From an uncultured Eubacteriales bacterium (lineage in GTDB: Bacteria > Bacillota > Clostridia > Oscillospirales > Acutalibacteraceae): a stretch of 64,000 nucleotides of DNA. The stretch covers positions 1-64,000 of the forward strand of contig CAKSWC010000005.1 of the NCBI GenBank assembly GCA_934511365.1, read 5' to 3'. The notes below the pieces were generated by a model. The model was not told where the DNA came from, searched no databases, and was given only the letters and a program-made list of their open reading frames with translations. Both the position numbers and the translations under genes were made by a program. Shown here piece by piece: positions 25,515-31,954 of this stretch (position 1 is its first letter; each line of letters begins with the position of its first letter).

Positions 25515-25572
25515 AACGCAAAGCGGCTTCGCCGGAAAAAATCTTCCGTCAAAGCCGCTTCGGTCTTTTAAG
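25515..25572 (-). terminator. terminator of the zinc-ribbon gene
   Basis: AAAGCGGCTTCGCCGG and its partner AAGCCGCTTCGGTCTTTT form a hairpin just past the stop at 25585. Confidence 0.65.
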
Positions 25573-25584
25573 AATAACTTTTGA

Positions 25585-25866
25585 TTATTCCTGTTCTTCC
25601 TTCATTTTTGCAAAGCATTCGCTGCAATATACGTCTCTGCCTTCGGTGGGCTTAAAGGGAACCTTGGCCTCGCCGCCGCAGCGTGCGCAGGTTGCGGTGA
25701 ACATTTCGCGTTCCGGCTTAGCAGCATTCTTGCGGGCATAGCGGCATTCTTTGCAGCGCTGAGGCTCATTCTGGAAGCCTTTTTCAGCATAGAATTCCTG
25801 CTCACCTGCGGTGAAGATGAATTCCTTGCCGCATTCTTTGCATACGATTGTTTTGTCCTGGTACAT
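25585..25866 (-). CDS. zinc-ribbon protein with two CxxC-CxxC units
   Basis: 93 residues. CKECGKEF and CKECRYAR form the first zinc ribbon; CARCGGEAKVPFKP and CSECF form the second. The first part matches the small zinc-ribbon family beginning with (D)K.IVCK.CGKEF.FT. Nucleic-acid or protein binding is likely, but the role is unknown. The same strand carries the sigma gene upstream, about 120 bases away. Confidence 0.85.
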   Translation of the reverse strand: MYQDKTIVCKECGKEFIFTAGEQEFYAEKGFQNEPQRCKECRYARKNAAKPEREMFTATCARCGGEAKVPFKPTEGRDVYCSECFAKMKEEQE

Positions 25867-25987
25867 TTTGAATTACCTCGCTTAAAAATTTTGCCCTTGC
25901 CGGAATTGCACCGCCCCTTTGAAATCAACGCTCTACTTTAAGCTATCGGGCATATGTGTTAACAACAGTCAATCAGTGGCGCCAAAG

Positions 25988-26560
25988 TTACTCAAGCGCA
26001 CTGCGCAGCTTTTTGCGCGCACGCTGGAGCGTTCCGTCAACCGCCTTTTGCGAAAGGCCGGTGAGCGCGGCAATTTCGCCGTAGCTGTTGTTGCAGAGAT
26101 AAAGGGAAAAGACCTTTTTCTCCTGCGGCGAAAGTTTTGTTGAAATGAGAGCCGAAAGGCGCGAAACCTCTTTTTTTGAAACAACGGCCTCCTCCGGAGA
26201 GAGGGCGCTGTCCGCCGTTGCGCTTTCATCCTCAATGGGAACAAAAAGCGAGTTTGGAATCTGCTTTTGCGCGCTGCGGGTTTTGAGTGCGGAAAGCATC
26301 CGGTTTCGGATACAGACGGACGCATAGGTTGCAAAAGAGGCGGCGTTTTTTTCATTGAACGACCAAACCGCGGCAAGGAAGCCCAAAATACCCTCCTGAA
26401 CAAGATCCTCGCCCTCAAGCGCAGAACCGGAAAAGGAGGACGCAACAGCCTTTGCAACGCGCAAATATCGCAGCGAAAGCTCATTCCAGGCTTTTTCATC
26501 GTCGCAATCCCTGCAAAGGGCCGCAAGCTTCTCATCCGAAAGGGAGGGGTAGTCGCTCAT
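25988..26560 (-). CDS. sigma-70 family factor, SigH-like
   Basis: About 190 residues with region 2 (EGEDLVQEGILGFLAAVWSF, then FATYASVCIRNRMLSALK) and region 4 (SYGEIAALTGLSQKAVDGTL). Regions 1.1 and 3 are missing or minimal. The layout is that of the SigH/Spo0H group that acts early in sporulation, rather than an ECF factor. ATG 26560 follows AAAGGA; the frame opens ten codons earlier without a site. Confidence 0.8.
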   Translation of the reverse strand: MSDYPSLSDEKLAALCRDCDDEKAWNELSLRYLRVAKAVASSFSGSALEGEDLVQEGILGFLAAVWSFNEKNAASFATYASVCIRNRMLSALKTRSAQKQIPNSLFVPIEDESATADSALSPEEAVVSKKEVSRLSALISTKLSPQEKKVFSLYLCNNSYGEIAALTGLSQKAVDGTLQRARKKLRSALE

Positions 26561-26724
26561 GAAAAAATCCTTTCTGCCTATTATCGGCACTATGATACGC
26601 TATTTTGGATAATTTGTCAACCGAACTTTTCACCAAAAGCGGTGTTCTTTTTTTGTCAAAAAGCAACAAGTTAATGCGTCTGCCGTTGAATATTTCGACC
26701 GTTTCGGCTCAAAGGTGCGTTATT

Positions 26725-27216
26725 TTAAAGCTCAATGTAATGCAAAATTATATCCTCATAAACTCCGTCAATGTTCAAAAAGCCGCCGGGGATTGTTCCG
26801 AGCCTTTCAAACCCAAGCTTTTTATAAAGCGCAAGCGCCGCAGCGTTGGAGGCAACGACGGCATTGAACTGCAAAATTTTGAAGCCGAGCTCCTTTCCTT
26901 TTATAAGGCAGTCTTTAACAAGTGCCTCGCCGGCGTGGTGACCGCGCGCATTCCTTTCAACGGCATAGCTTGCGTTTGCAATGTGGCCGCAGCGTCCGAT
27001 GTTGTTCGGATGGAGGATATAAAGGCCGATAACTTCGCCCGTTTCTTCAAGCTTTGCAATGCCTGTGTATGACTGCGATTCAAAAAAGGCTTTGCCATCT
27101 TTGTTTGAAAGCTTTTCCGTCTGCGGAAAGGCGCGTCCATCCTCAACAACCTGGTTCCAAATTTCAACGGCCTTTTCAAGGTCTTTTTCGGAAAATTTTT
27201 CAACAATAACCGCCAT
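26725..27216 (-). CDS. GNAT-family N-acetyltransferase
   Basis: Single GNAT domain of 163 residues. The acetyl-CoA pyrophosphate loop is in VERNARGHHAGEALVKD, followed by FNAVVASNAAALALYKKLGF. The substrate is unknown. ATG 27216 is preferred over the upstream GTG because GGTGA lies at the right distance. It directly follows mnmA on the same strand, with 18 bases between. Confidence 0.85.
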   Translation of the reverse strand: MAVIVEKFSEKDLEKAVEIWNQVVEDGRAFPQTEKLSNKDGKAFFESQSYTGIAKLEETGEVIGLYILHPNNIGRCGHIANASYAVERNARGHHAGEALVKDCLIKGKELGFKILQFNAVVASNAAALALYKKLGFERLGTIPGGFLNIDGVYEDIILHYIEL

Positions 27217-27234
27217 CTTTATCACCTTTTCTTA

Positions 27235-28305
27235 TTATTCAATCGTTCCGCCGCCAACAACAACATCACCGTCATAAAGAACAACGGCCTGTCCTTTTGC
27301 AAAAGCCCTTTGCGGCGCATCAAATTCAATGTGGAGCCTGTCCTCCCCGGTCTGCTCGGCCGTTGCCCATTGCTCGCCCTGTTTGTATCTGACCTTAGCT
27401 TTAACGCGCAGCGGCTTTTCAATTTTTTCGCAGGCAATGAGGTTAATGTCCGAGGCATAAAGGCTTTTTGAAAAGAGGTATTCCTCGGGCGCAAGAACAA
27501 CGCGGTTTTCCTGCGGCTGTTTTTCAAGAACATAAAGCGGTGCTTTGAGCGCAAGGCCGAGTCCCCTGCGCTGGCCAATCGTGTAACGAATTATGCCCTT
27601 ATGCGTTCCGAGGACGTTCCCCTCAAGGTCAACAAAGTTTCCGCAGGGAAAGCTTTTTCCAAGGCTTTTTTCAATGAATGCGGCGTAATCACCGTCCGGA
27701 ACAAAGCAGATATCCTGGCTGTCATGCTTTTTTGCGTTGACAAAGCCCAGCTGTGCGGCAACGGCGCGGACTTCGGTTTTCCTCATTGAGCCGAGCGGAA
27801 AAAGCGTGTGCGCAAGCTGGAACTGAGTGAGCGAATAAAGCACATAGCTTTGGTCCTTCGTTTCGTCAATGCCCTTTTTAAGAAGGAAGCGTGAGCTTAC
27901 CGGGTCAAATTCATTTCTTGCGTAATGGCCGGTTGCAACGTAATCGTGCTCAAGCTCAAGCGCCCTTTTGAGCAGCTTATCAAATTTCAAATATCGGTTG
28001 CAGTCGATGCAGGGATTGGGCGTTGCACCCTTTTGATAAACGTCAATGAATTTTCCAATGACCTTTTCCCTGAACTCATCGGTAAAATTGAAAACATAAA
28101 ACGGAATTCCAAGCTTATAGGCAACGCTGCGCGCGTCCTTTGAATCTTCAAGCGAGCAGCACGTTTTTTCGGTTATGAATGCGTCGTCGTTATCAAAAAA
28201 GCGGCAGTTGACGCCCGTCGGCTCAAAGCCGTTTTTCAAAAGCAGATATGCACTGACGGCGCTGTCAACTCCTCCGCTCATTCCGACCATAACTTTTTTA
28301 TTCAA
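27235..28305 (-). CDS. mnmA: tRNA-specific 2-thiouridylase
   Basis: Adds sulfur to U34 of Lys, Glu and Gln tRNAs. GMSGGVDSAVSAYLL is the PP-loop ATP site, TPNPCIDCNR holds the first catalytic Cys and HDSQDICFVPDGDY the second. About 356 residues, full length. The start is TTG 28305 (NKKVMVGMSGG follows) after GGGGGTG; the longer frame upstream lacks support. A promoter TTGACC-18-TATAAT precedes it. Confidence 0.95.
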   Translation of the reverse strand: MNKKVMVGMSGGVDSAVSAYLLLKNGFEPTGVNCRFFDNDDAFITEKTCCSLEDSKDARSVAYKLGIPFYVFNFTDEFREKVIGKFIDVYQKGATPNPCIDCNRYLKFDKLLKRALELEHDYVATGHYARNEFDPVSSRFLLKKGIDETKDQSYVLYSLTQFQLAHTLFPLGSMRKTEVRAVAAQLGFVNAKKHDSQDICFVPDGDYAAFIEKSLGKSFPCGNFVDLEGNVLGTHKGIIRYTIGQRRGLGLALKAPLYVLEKQPQENRVVLAPEEYLFSKSLYASDINLIACEKIEKPLRVKAKVRYKQGEQWATAEQTGEDRLHIEFDAPQRAFAKGQAVVLYDGDVVVGGGTIE

Positions 28306-28379
28306 ACAAAACACCCCCGTGGGCAGATTAACAAAAAACATTTCTTTGTATTATACCACGCACAGGGAGTCAAGGTCAA

Positions 28380-29219
28380 TTATTTAGTTATAATATATCC
28401 GCTGTAATTATCGCCGGAAAAGGTGGCTGTTTTCGGCTTTTTTGAGCTGTGGAAAACCTTATAGGTTTTTGAGCCGCACTCAAATTTAAGCGGTTCTTTT
28501 TCCGTTTTGCTTTGAAGAAGCTCAAGATATTCCTCAAGGCAAAGGTTGTTTTTTGTCATGTAATATGCGTGAGGAACACCGACAAATCTGAAATGCCACG
28601 GCTCAAACGATATTCCCGTAACCTCCTCTTTGTCTTTTGGATACCGCAGAACAAAGCCGTATTTCCATGCGTTTTTTGAAAGCCAGGAATACTTTCCTTT
28701 TCCGTCAAAGTCCTCTGTTGAGCCGTCGGACGCATTATATATTGAAAGGTCAACGCAAAGGCCGGTGTGGTGCTCGCTGAAGCCCGGAGTTTGAACGTGT
28801 TTTTTTGCGTAAAGATTGCCAAAGCGCTTTGCCTTTTGCTTATAGACTTCCTGCTGGCTTTCAACGCTGCGAAAGCCGCTTATGACGTTGATTTTTTTGA
28901 GTCCCGTCTCGTTCCGGAAAGCGTCGAGCATATCGCAAAGCGGTTTGACGGCAGCCTTTTGGAGCTCAATTTCCGTTGTTCCCATGTAAAACGAATCCGT
29001 CTTGTTTTGATAAAGATTCACAAGTTCCTCGCCCGAGTTAAAATATCGGTGCTCGCTGTTAACAAGAACAAGAGCGCCCGAATGCTTTTTATCGGACGTA
29101 ACCTTGCTTGAAATTGCAATATCCGAAAGTTCTCCCATGGCGACCGGAACGCGGTCAAGAACCAAAAAGATGACTATTGCGGCAAGAACAACCGCAGCAA
29201 TTTTGATGATGTTTTTCAT
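28380..29219 (-). CDS. VanY-type D-alanyl-D-alanine carboxypeptidase (M15B)
   Basis: Zinc peptidase that trims the last D-Ala from cell-wall peptides. One N-terminal membrane segment anchors it outside. ISGFRSVESQQ, GFSEHHTGLCVDLS (His and Asp zinc ligands) and FEPWHFRFVG (His ligand and catalytic Glu region) are intact. The ATG at 29219 follows AGAGAGG. No vancomycin-resistance genes accompany it, so housekeeping wall turnover is more likely than resistance. Confidence 0.9.
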   Translation of the reverse strand: MKNIIKIAAVVLAAIVIFLVLDRVPVAMGELSDIAISSKVTSDKKHSGALVLVNSEHRYFNSGEELVNLYQNKTDSFYMGTTEIELQKAAVKPLCDMLDAFRNETGLKKINVISGFRSVESQQEVYKQKAKRFGNLYAKKHVQTPGFSEHHTGLCVDLSIYNASDGSTEDFDGKGKYSWLSKNAWKYGFVLRYPKDKEEVTGISFEPWHFRFVGVPHAYYMTKNNLCLEEYLELLQSKTEKEPLKFECGSKTYKVFHSSKKPKTATFSGDNYSGYIITK

Positions 29220-29324
29220 AAACAAAAACCTCTCTTTTAAAAGTCTTCATAGAGTATAGACCAATAAAAGAGAGATTGTTTTAAGCTCCGCTTACACTTT
29301 GCTTACAAAATACTTAAGAAAAGG

Positions 29325-29867
29325 TTACAGCACCGAAAAGCCCTCAATTTTGGAGAGCTTTTTCCTCAGCGGGAAGTAGAGCGCAATACCTGCGGTAAAC
29401 ATCACCGCAAACTCACCAAGAAAAACAAGCAGCGCCTGAACAAGAAAGCTTGAAAAATGGAACGCTCCGTCAACAAAGAAAATTTCAATTTCCGCCCCGA
29501 TGATGATTCCGTTGAAAACAGCCGGCATCAGAAAAGAAAGCAACGGGAATTTTCTGACCTTAACATTGCGCAGTTTCCACATACAGACGGCCGCCAAAAG
29601 CGTTGCAGCCGAGCCGAAAACCATATCGACCGGCAAAGCCTGCATAAAAAGAAAATTCGCCAAAAAACAGCCGAGAGTGAGTCCGGGAACCGCCGCTTTT
29701 GAAAACAGGCAGAGAACCATCAGCGCCTCTGAAAGGCGGTACTGCACCGCCATTGACGCAGTGTTCGGAAGAATCAGCTGTTGGGCGAGTGTGAGAACGG
29801 CATACATTGCCGCAGCAAGCGCCGCCTGAGCAAGAAACAGGGGTGCTTTTTTGCTTTTCAGTTTCAT
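29325..29867 (-). CDS. queT: QueT family queuosine-precursor transporter
   Basis: 180-residue membrane protein with about five to six helices, the specificity (S) subunit of an ECF transporter for queuosine precursors. VQYRLSEALMVLCLF is the typical QueT segment. AAAGGAG precedes ATG 29867 and is part of the preQ1-type leader, so expression should fall when precursor is plentiful. Confidence 0.9.
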   Translation of the reverse strand: MKLKSKKAPLFLAQAALAAAMYAVLTLAQQLILPNTASMAVQYRLSEALMVLCLFSKAAVPGLTLGCFLANFLFMQALPVDMVFGSAATLLAAVCMWKLRNVKVRKFPLLSFLMPAVFNGIIIGAEIEIFFVDGAFHFSSFLVQALLVFLGEFAVMFTAGIALYFPLRKKLSKIEGFSVL

Positions 29868-29879
29868 TTTGAATTGCTC

Positions 29880-29938
29880 CTTTAGTTTTGATTTAGAACC
29901 TTGGTTGGTTCAAGTCAGGAAGGTCTCGAACTGACTGT
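29880..29938 (-). promoter_or_regulatory. preQ1 riboswitch candidate (class III or I)
   Basis: On the minus strand AGUCAG pairs with CUGACU, GAACC with GGUUC, and loop ACCUU can pair with AAGGU, followed by an A-rich tail CAAAACUAAAGGAG that includes the queT ribosome site. This fits a preQ1 pseudoknot that hides the ribosome site. Class III is known upstream of queT in Ruminococcaceae. I cannot verify the consensus base by base. Confidence 0.6.
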
Positions 29939-29946
29939 TAGTGTAT

Positions 29947-29975
29947 ATTTTAACGCTTTATACTGAAAAAGTCAA
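29947..29975 (-). promoter_or_regulatory. sigma-A promoter of queT
   Basis: On the minus strand TTGACT (29975-29970), 17 bases, TAAAAT (29952-29947). It overlaps no gene but abuts the toxN stop. Confidence 0.75.
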
Positions 29976-29988
29976 GGATCGGAGTTGT

Positions 29989-30471
29989 TTATACATTTTT
30001 TAGGCTGTTTTTCATAATATCATATATTCTGTCAACGTCTGTAAAAAGCAAACTTTTTCCTTTTCTGTGAAGTGAAAGAACCTGCTTCGCGCCCGACACT
30101 ATATCCTTAAAAAGCTTGTCATGTATTCTTATGCTTTTTCCGTCAATCAAATGTTCATGGTCAACAAATTCCTTTGTGACCGGAAACATATTCTGAATCA
30201 AAAAGGCATTCTCTTTTCCGCCAAACTTTCCGATAATAATTGTGTTGCATTTTCCGTATTTCTGAATTTTTCTTTGAACGATTGATTTGTACTTTTCAAC
30301 TCTTGTACTTTGCGGAACAGCCCAGTATATTCCGTCTGTCCTTTCATCGGGAAAAAGGAAAAAATGCGGCCTGTAATGATTCCCCTCTTTGTTTGACATT
30401 AAATTCGGGTCACTAACAAGAGAAAAAAAGCTGTCCTTTATATGATATGATCTTCCAGCATTAACGTCCAT
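29989..30471 (-). CDS. toxN: type III toxin, ToxN/AbiQ family endoribonuclease
   Basis: 160 residues matching the ToxN/AbiQ family: SNKEGNHYRPHFF, YWAVPQSTRVEKYKSIV, KYGKCNTIIIG and AFLIQNMFPV are characteristic blocks. These RNases cut cellular RNA and are held inactive by binding tandem-repeat RNA (ToxI), often giving phage defence by abortive infection. The gene lies directly after two 49-base repeats and a terminator, the textbook type III arrangement. AAGGAG precedes ATG 30471. Confidence 0.9.
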   Translation of the reverse strand: MDVNAGRSYHIKDSFFSLVSDPNLMSNKEGNHYRPHFFLFPDERTDGIYWAVPQSTRVEKYKSIVQRKIQKYGKCNTIIIGKFGGKENAFLIQNMFPVTKEFVDHEHLIDGKSIRIHDKLFKDIVSGAKQVLSLHRKGKSLLFTDVDRIYDIMKNSLKNV

Positions 30472-30482
30472 TTTGTCTCCTT

Positions 30483-30512
30483 AAAAAAACCCCGCCAAAA
30501 CCGGCAGGGTCA
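30483..30512 (-). terminator. attenuating terminator between toxI and toxN
   Basis: On the minus strand CCCTGCC-GGTTTT-GGCGGGG followed by seven T. It ends most transcripts after the repeats, so antitoxin RNA exceeds toxin mRNA. Confidence 0.85.
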
Positions 30513-30513
30513 A

Positions 30514-30620
30514 CATTTACAAACCGAATCATTTTTATCCCGCTCCATCGGCAAGCGGTAAGCATTTACGAACCGAATTATTTTTATCCCGCTCCATCGG
30601 CAAGCGGTTGACATTTACAA
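30514..30620 (-). ncRNA. toxI: ToxI antitoxin RNA, two 49-base repeats plus a partial
   Basis: Units at 30514-30562 and 30563-30611 differ by only a few bases; a truncated third begins at 30612. On the RNA strand each reads ACCGCUUGCCGAUGGAGCGG then GAUAAAAAU and ends UUCGGU-GUAAAUG. CCGCU/AGCGG forms a hairpin, and CCGAU/AUUCGG can form the pseudoknot. ToxN would cut the precursor into single units that bind and inhibit it. Confidence 0.88.
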
Positions 30621-30648
30621 CGAAAAACGCATTACATTTTTCAATATT

Positions 30649-30677
30649 ATTTTATCCTCTGAAGCGGAAAATGTCAA
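30649..30677 (-). promoter_or_regulatory. sigma-A promoter of toxI-toxN
   Basis: On the minus strand TTGACA (30677-30672), 17 bases, TAAAAT (30654-30649): a strong promoter, as expected for antitoxin supply. Confidence 0.85.
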
Positions 30678-30707
30678 GCTTTTATTAAAAGAAAATTCGG
30701 GCAATTC

Positions 30708-30860
30708 TTATTCATTGTCATTGATATATACTGATTCAGCCTTTTTCTGTGCTAATATCAAAATTTTCTTGGCTTTATCAGAGTTTCCGCTTTCAATTTC
30801 TTGGAGCGCATCTGTTATTGCATTAAAAAGCTTAAGATACATTTCTTTATAATTGTCCAT
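30708..30860 (-). CDS. conserved 50-residue clostridial protein
   Basis: Begins MDNYKEMYLKLFNAITDALQ and continues with a charged helix ending in AESVYINDNE. The pattern of Y..MYLKLFNA.TDAL is familiar from many small uncharacterised clostridial proteins, often near mobile or regulatory genes; that is recollection, not a search. GGAGGTGA precedes ATG 30860. It is transcribed divergently from the XRE regulator, and its promoter carries that regulator's likely operator. Confidence 0.7.
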   Translation of the reverse strand: MDNYKEMYLKLFNAITDALQEIESGNSDKAKKILILAQKKAESVYINDNE

Positions 30861-30883
30861 GACTTTCACCTCCTTCAAAGCAA

Positions 30884-30926
30884 ATTTTACTCTGAAACAG
30901 ATTAAAAGTCAATACTCTGTTTCAGA
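30884..30926. promoter_or_regulatory. divergent promoter and paired XRE operator
   Basis: TCTGAAACAGA (30891-30901) and its exact inverse TCTGTTTCAGA (30916-30926) lie 14 bases apart. The first sits inside the 17-base spacer of the minus-strand promoter TTGACT (30912-30907) / TAAAAT (30889-30884). Binding there would shut off the 50-residue gene and could also control the regulator. Confidence 0.75.
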
Positions 30927-30957
30927 TTATGCCATACTGTCCCTGAGGTGAACAAGT

Positions 30958-31170
30958 ATGTACAAGCGGCTGAAAGACACGCGCGAGGATGCAGACATGA
31001 ATCAAACCGAGGTTGCGGCATATCTCAAAATGTCGCAAAGCGGATATTCAAAATATGAAACCGGAGAAAACGATATTCCGACCGCGGTTCTCATAAAGCT
31101 TTCAAAACTTTGGAACGTCAGCATTGACTATCTCCTCGGCGTATCTGATAAACGTGAAATTGCAAAATAA
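30958..31170 (+). CDS. XRE-family HTH regulator
   Basis: 70 residues, a single Cro/C1-type helix-turn-helix: MNQTEVAAYLKMSQSGYSKY, then a closing IDYLLGVSD typical of small phage-like repressors. GAGGTGA precedes ATG. The paired palindromes upstream are its probable binding sites. It may control the toxIN-side small gene rather than toxIN itself, whose promoter lacks the operator. Confidence 0.85.
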   Translation: MYKRLKDTREDADMNQTEVAAYLKMSQSGYSKYETGENDIPTAVLIKLSKLWNVSIDYLLGVSDKREIAK

Positions 31171-31190
31171 AAAAGTCGAATAATCCGTGA

Positions 31191-31219
31191 TTGACATTTT
31201 TTTGAGAACAGTATATACT
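31191..31219 (+). promoter_or_regulatory. sigma-A promoter of third type I-like unit
   Basis: TTGACA (31191-31196), 17 bases, TATACT (31214-31219). The leader to the peptide ATG is about 165 nt. Confidence 0.8.
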
Positions 31220-31391
31220 GTTCTTGTGGAAATCCGCCGTCCCACTGTCGGGTTATTCGGCTTTGCAGACGGGACACGGTTAAAGACGGTCTGCCTTTCG
31301 TCTCGCAGGTTGCGAAAACGAGGCGTGTGTATGGCTCCTGCGGGAACTTTTCCGAAAGGAGGCGATATACATAACTTTTGAGGATGTTTAT

Positions 31392-31463
31392 ATGATCATT
31401 ACTCTCGCTTGGGTTGTTATTCAATTCATCGACTGGTTATGTTCAAAGCATAAGAAAAAGTGA
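31392..31463 (+). CDS. 23-residue membrane peptide, type I toxin-like
   Basis: Reads MIITLAWVVIQFIDWLCSKH then KKK: one hydrophobic helix with two Trp and a basic tail. GAGGATG lies seven bases before ATG 31392. The stop is the first base pair of the two-way terminator. It differs in sequence from the peptides at 136 and 499 but has the same size, tail and genetic layout. Toxicity is inferred. Confidence 0.65.
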   Translation: MIITLAWVVIQFIDWLCSKHKKK

Positions 31464-31495
31464 GCCGTCTGAGGCGCAGACGACTCACTTTCTGT
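31458..31495. terminator. two-way terminator of third type I-like unit
   Basis: AAAGTGAGCCGTCTG pairs with CAGACGACTCACTTT around AGGCG. It ends the peptide mRNA on the plus strand and the facing RNA on the minus strand. Confidence 0.85.
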
Positions 31496-31552
31496 AAGTT
31501 TTAACTATACAGTTAAGTTTTTGTTCTGTGGCAACCGTCTATGGGTTTCCAC
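31462..31552 (-). ncRNA. putative type I antitoxin RNA, third unit
   Basis: Predicted RNA of about 90 nt from the promoter at 31559-31587 to the shared terminator, antisense to the end of the peptide mRNA. It starts with GAUGUGGAAA; the peptide mRNA starts with CUUGUGGAAA, so here too the two 5' ends share a block. Confidence 0.6.
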
Positions 31553-31558
31553 ATCTTT

Positions 31559-31587
31559 ATTATACAAGTATCACTTAAATTTGTCAA
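31559..31587 (-). promoter_or_regulatory. sigma-A promoter of antitoxin-like RNA, third unit
   Basis: On the minus strand TTGACA (31587-31582), 17 bases, TATAAT (31564-31559): perfect consensus. Confidence 0.85.
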
Positions 31588-31625
31588 TGCTTTTTTGATT
31601 TAATAGAGAAAAAATCATATTAGAC

Positions 31626-31654
31626 TTGACCTTCCCTTTGTTTTGTGATACAAT
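31626..31654 (+). promoter_or_regulatory. sigma-A promoter of valS
   Basis: TTGACC (31626-31631), 17 bases, TACAAT (31649-31654), just upstream of the T-box leader. Confidence 0.75.
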
Positions 31655-31661
31655 CCCCTTA

Positions 31662-31925
31662 ATCATTATATTTCAGACACTTTAAGCAGAAGGAGTACCC
31701 CTTTTCCGATTTTTCAGAGAGAAAACGGCCGGTGGAAGTTTTCATGAAGAAAGGGCGAAGGTCGTCTGCAAGTCTCCGGGAAGAACGGCGGTTTTCCGCT
31801 CATTAGACCCCGGCGTATGTTCTGCGTTAAAGAATTAAGAGTGCGCTTTTTATGAGCGAATTCAGGTGGTACCGCGGTTTTCTCCGTCCTGTTTTTATGG
31901 GACGGAGTTTTTTTATTTTTGTAAG
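31662..31925 (+). promoter_or_regulatory. T-box leader of valS
   Basis: AGGTGGTACCGCGG at 31864-31877 is the T-box that pairs with the acceptor end of uncharged tRNA. CTCCGTCC...GGACGGAG plus T7 at 31886-31920 is the terminator it controls. A GUC (Val) in AAGGUCGUCUG near 31760 is the likely specifier codon, fitting the downstream gene. Uncharged tRNA-Val would allow readthrough. Confidence 0.93.
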
Positions 31926-31954
31926 CATTTCTTTTAAAACGGAGGTTAGTATAA

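Noticed and set aside
28380..29219. Vancomycin-resistance gene
   Set aside because: VanY-like, but no vanHAX or two-component genes adjoin; wall turnover is more likely.
30514..30620. Two 49-base repeats as a mini-CRISPR
   Set aside because: They abut each other without spacers, no cas gene is present, and the ToxN gene explains them.
31187..31381. Plus-strand ORF of 64 codons ahead of the third peptide
   Set aside because: It starts upstream of and reads through the promoter, without a ribosome site.
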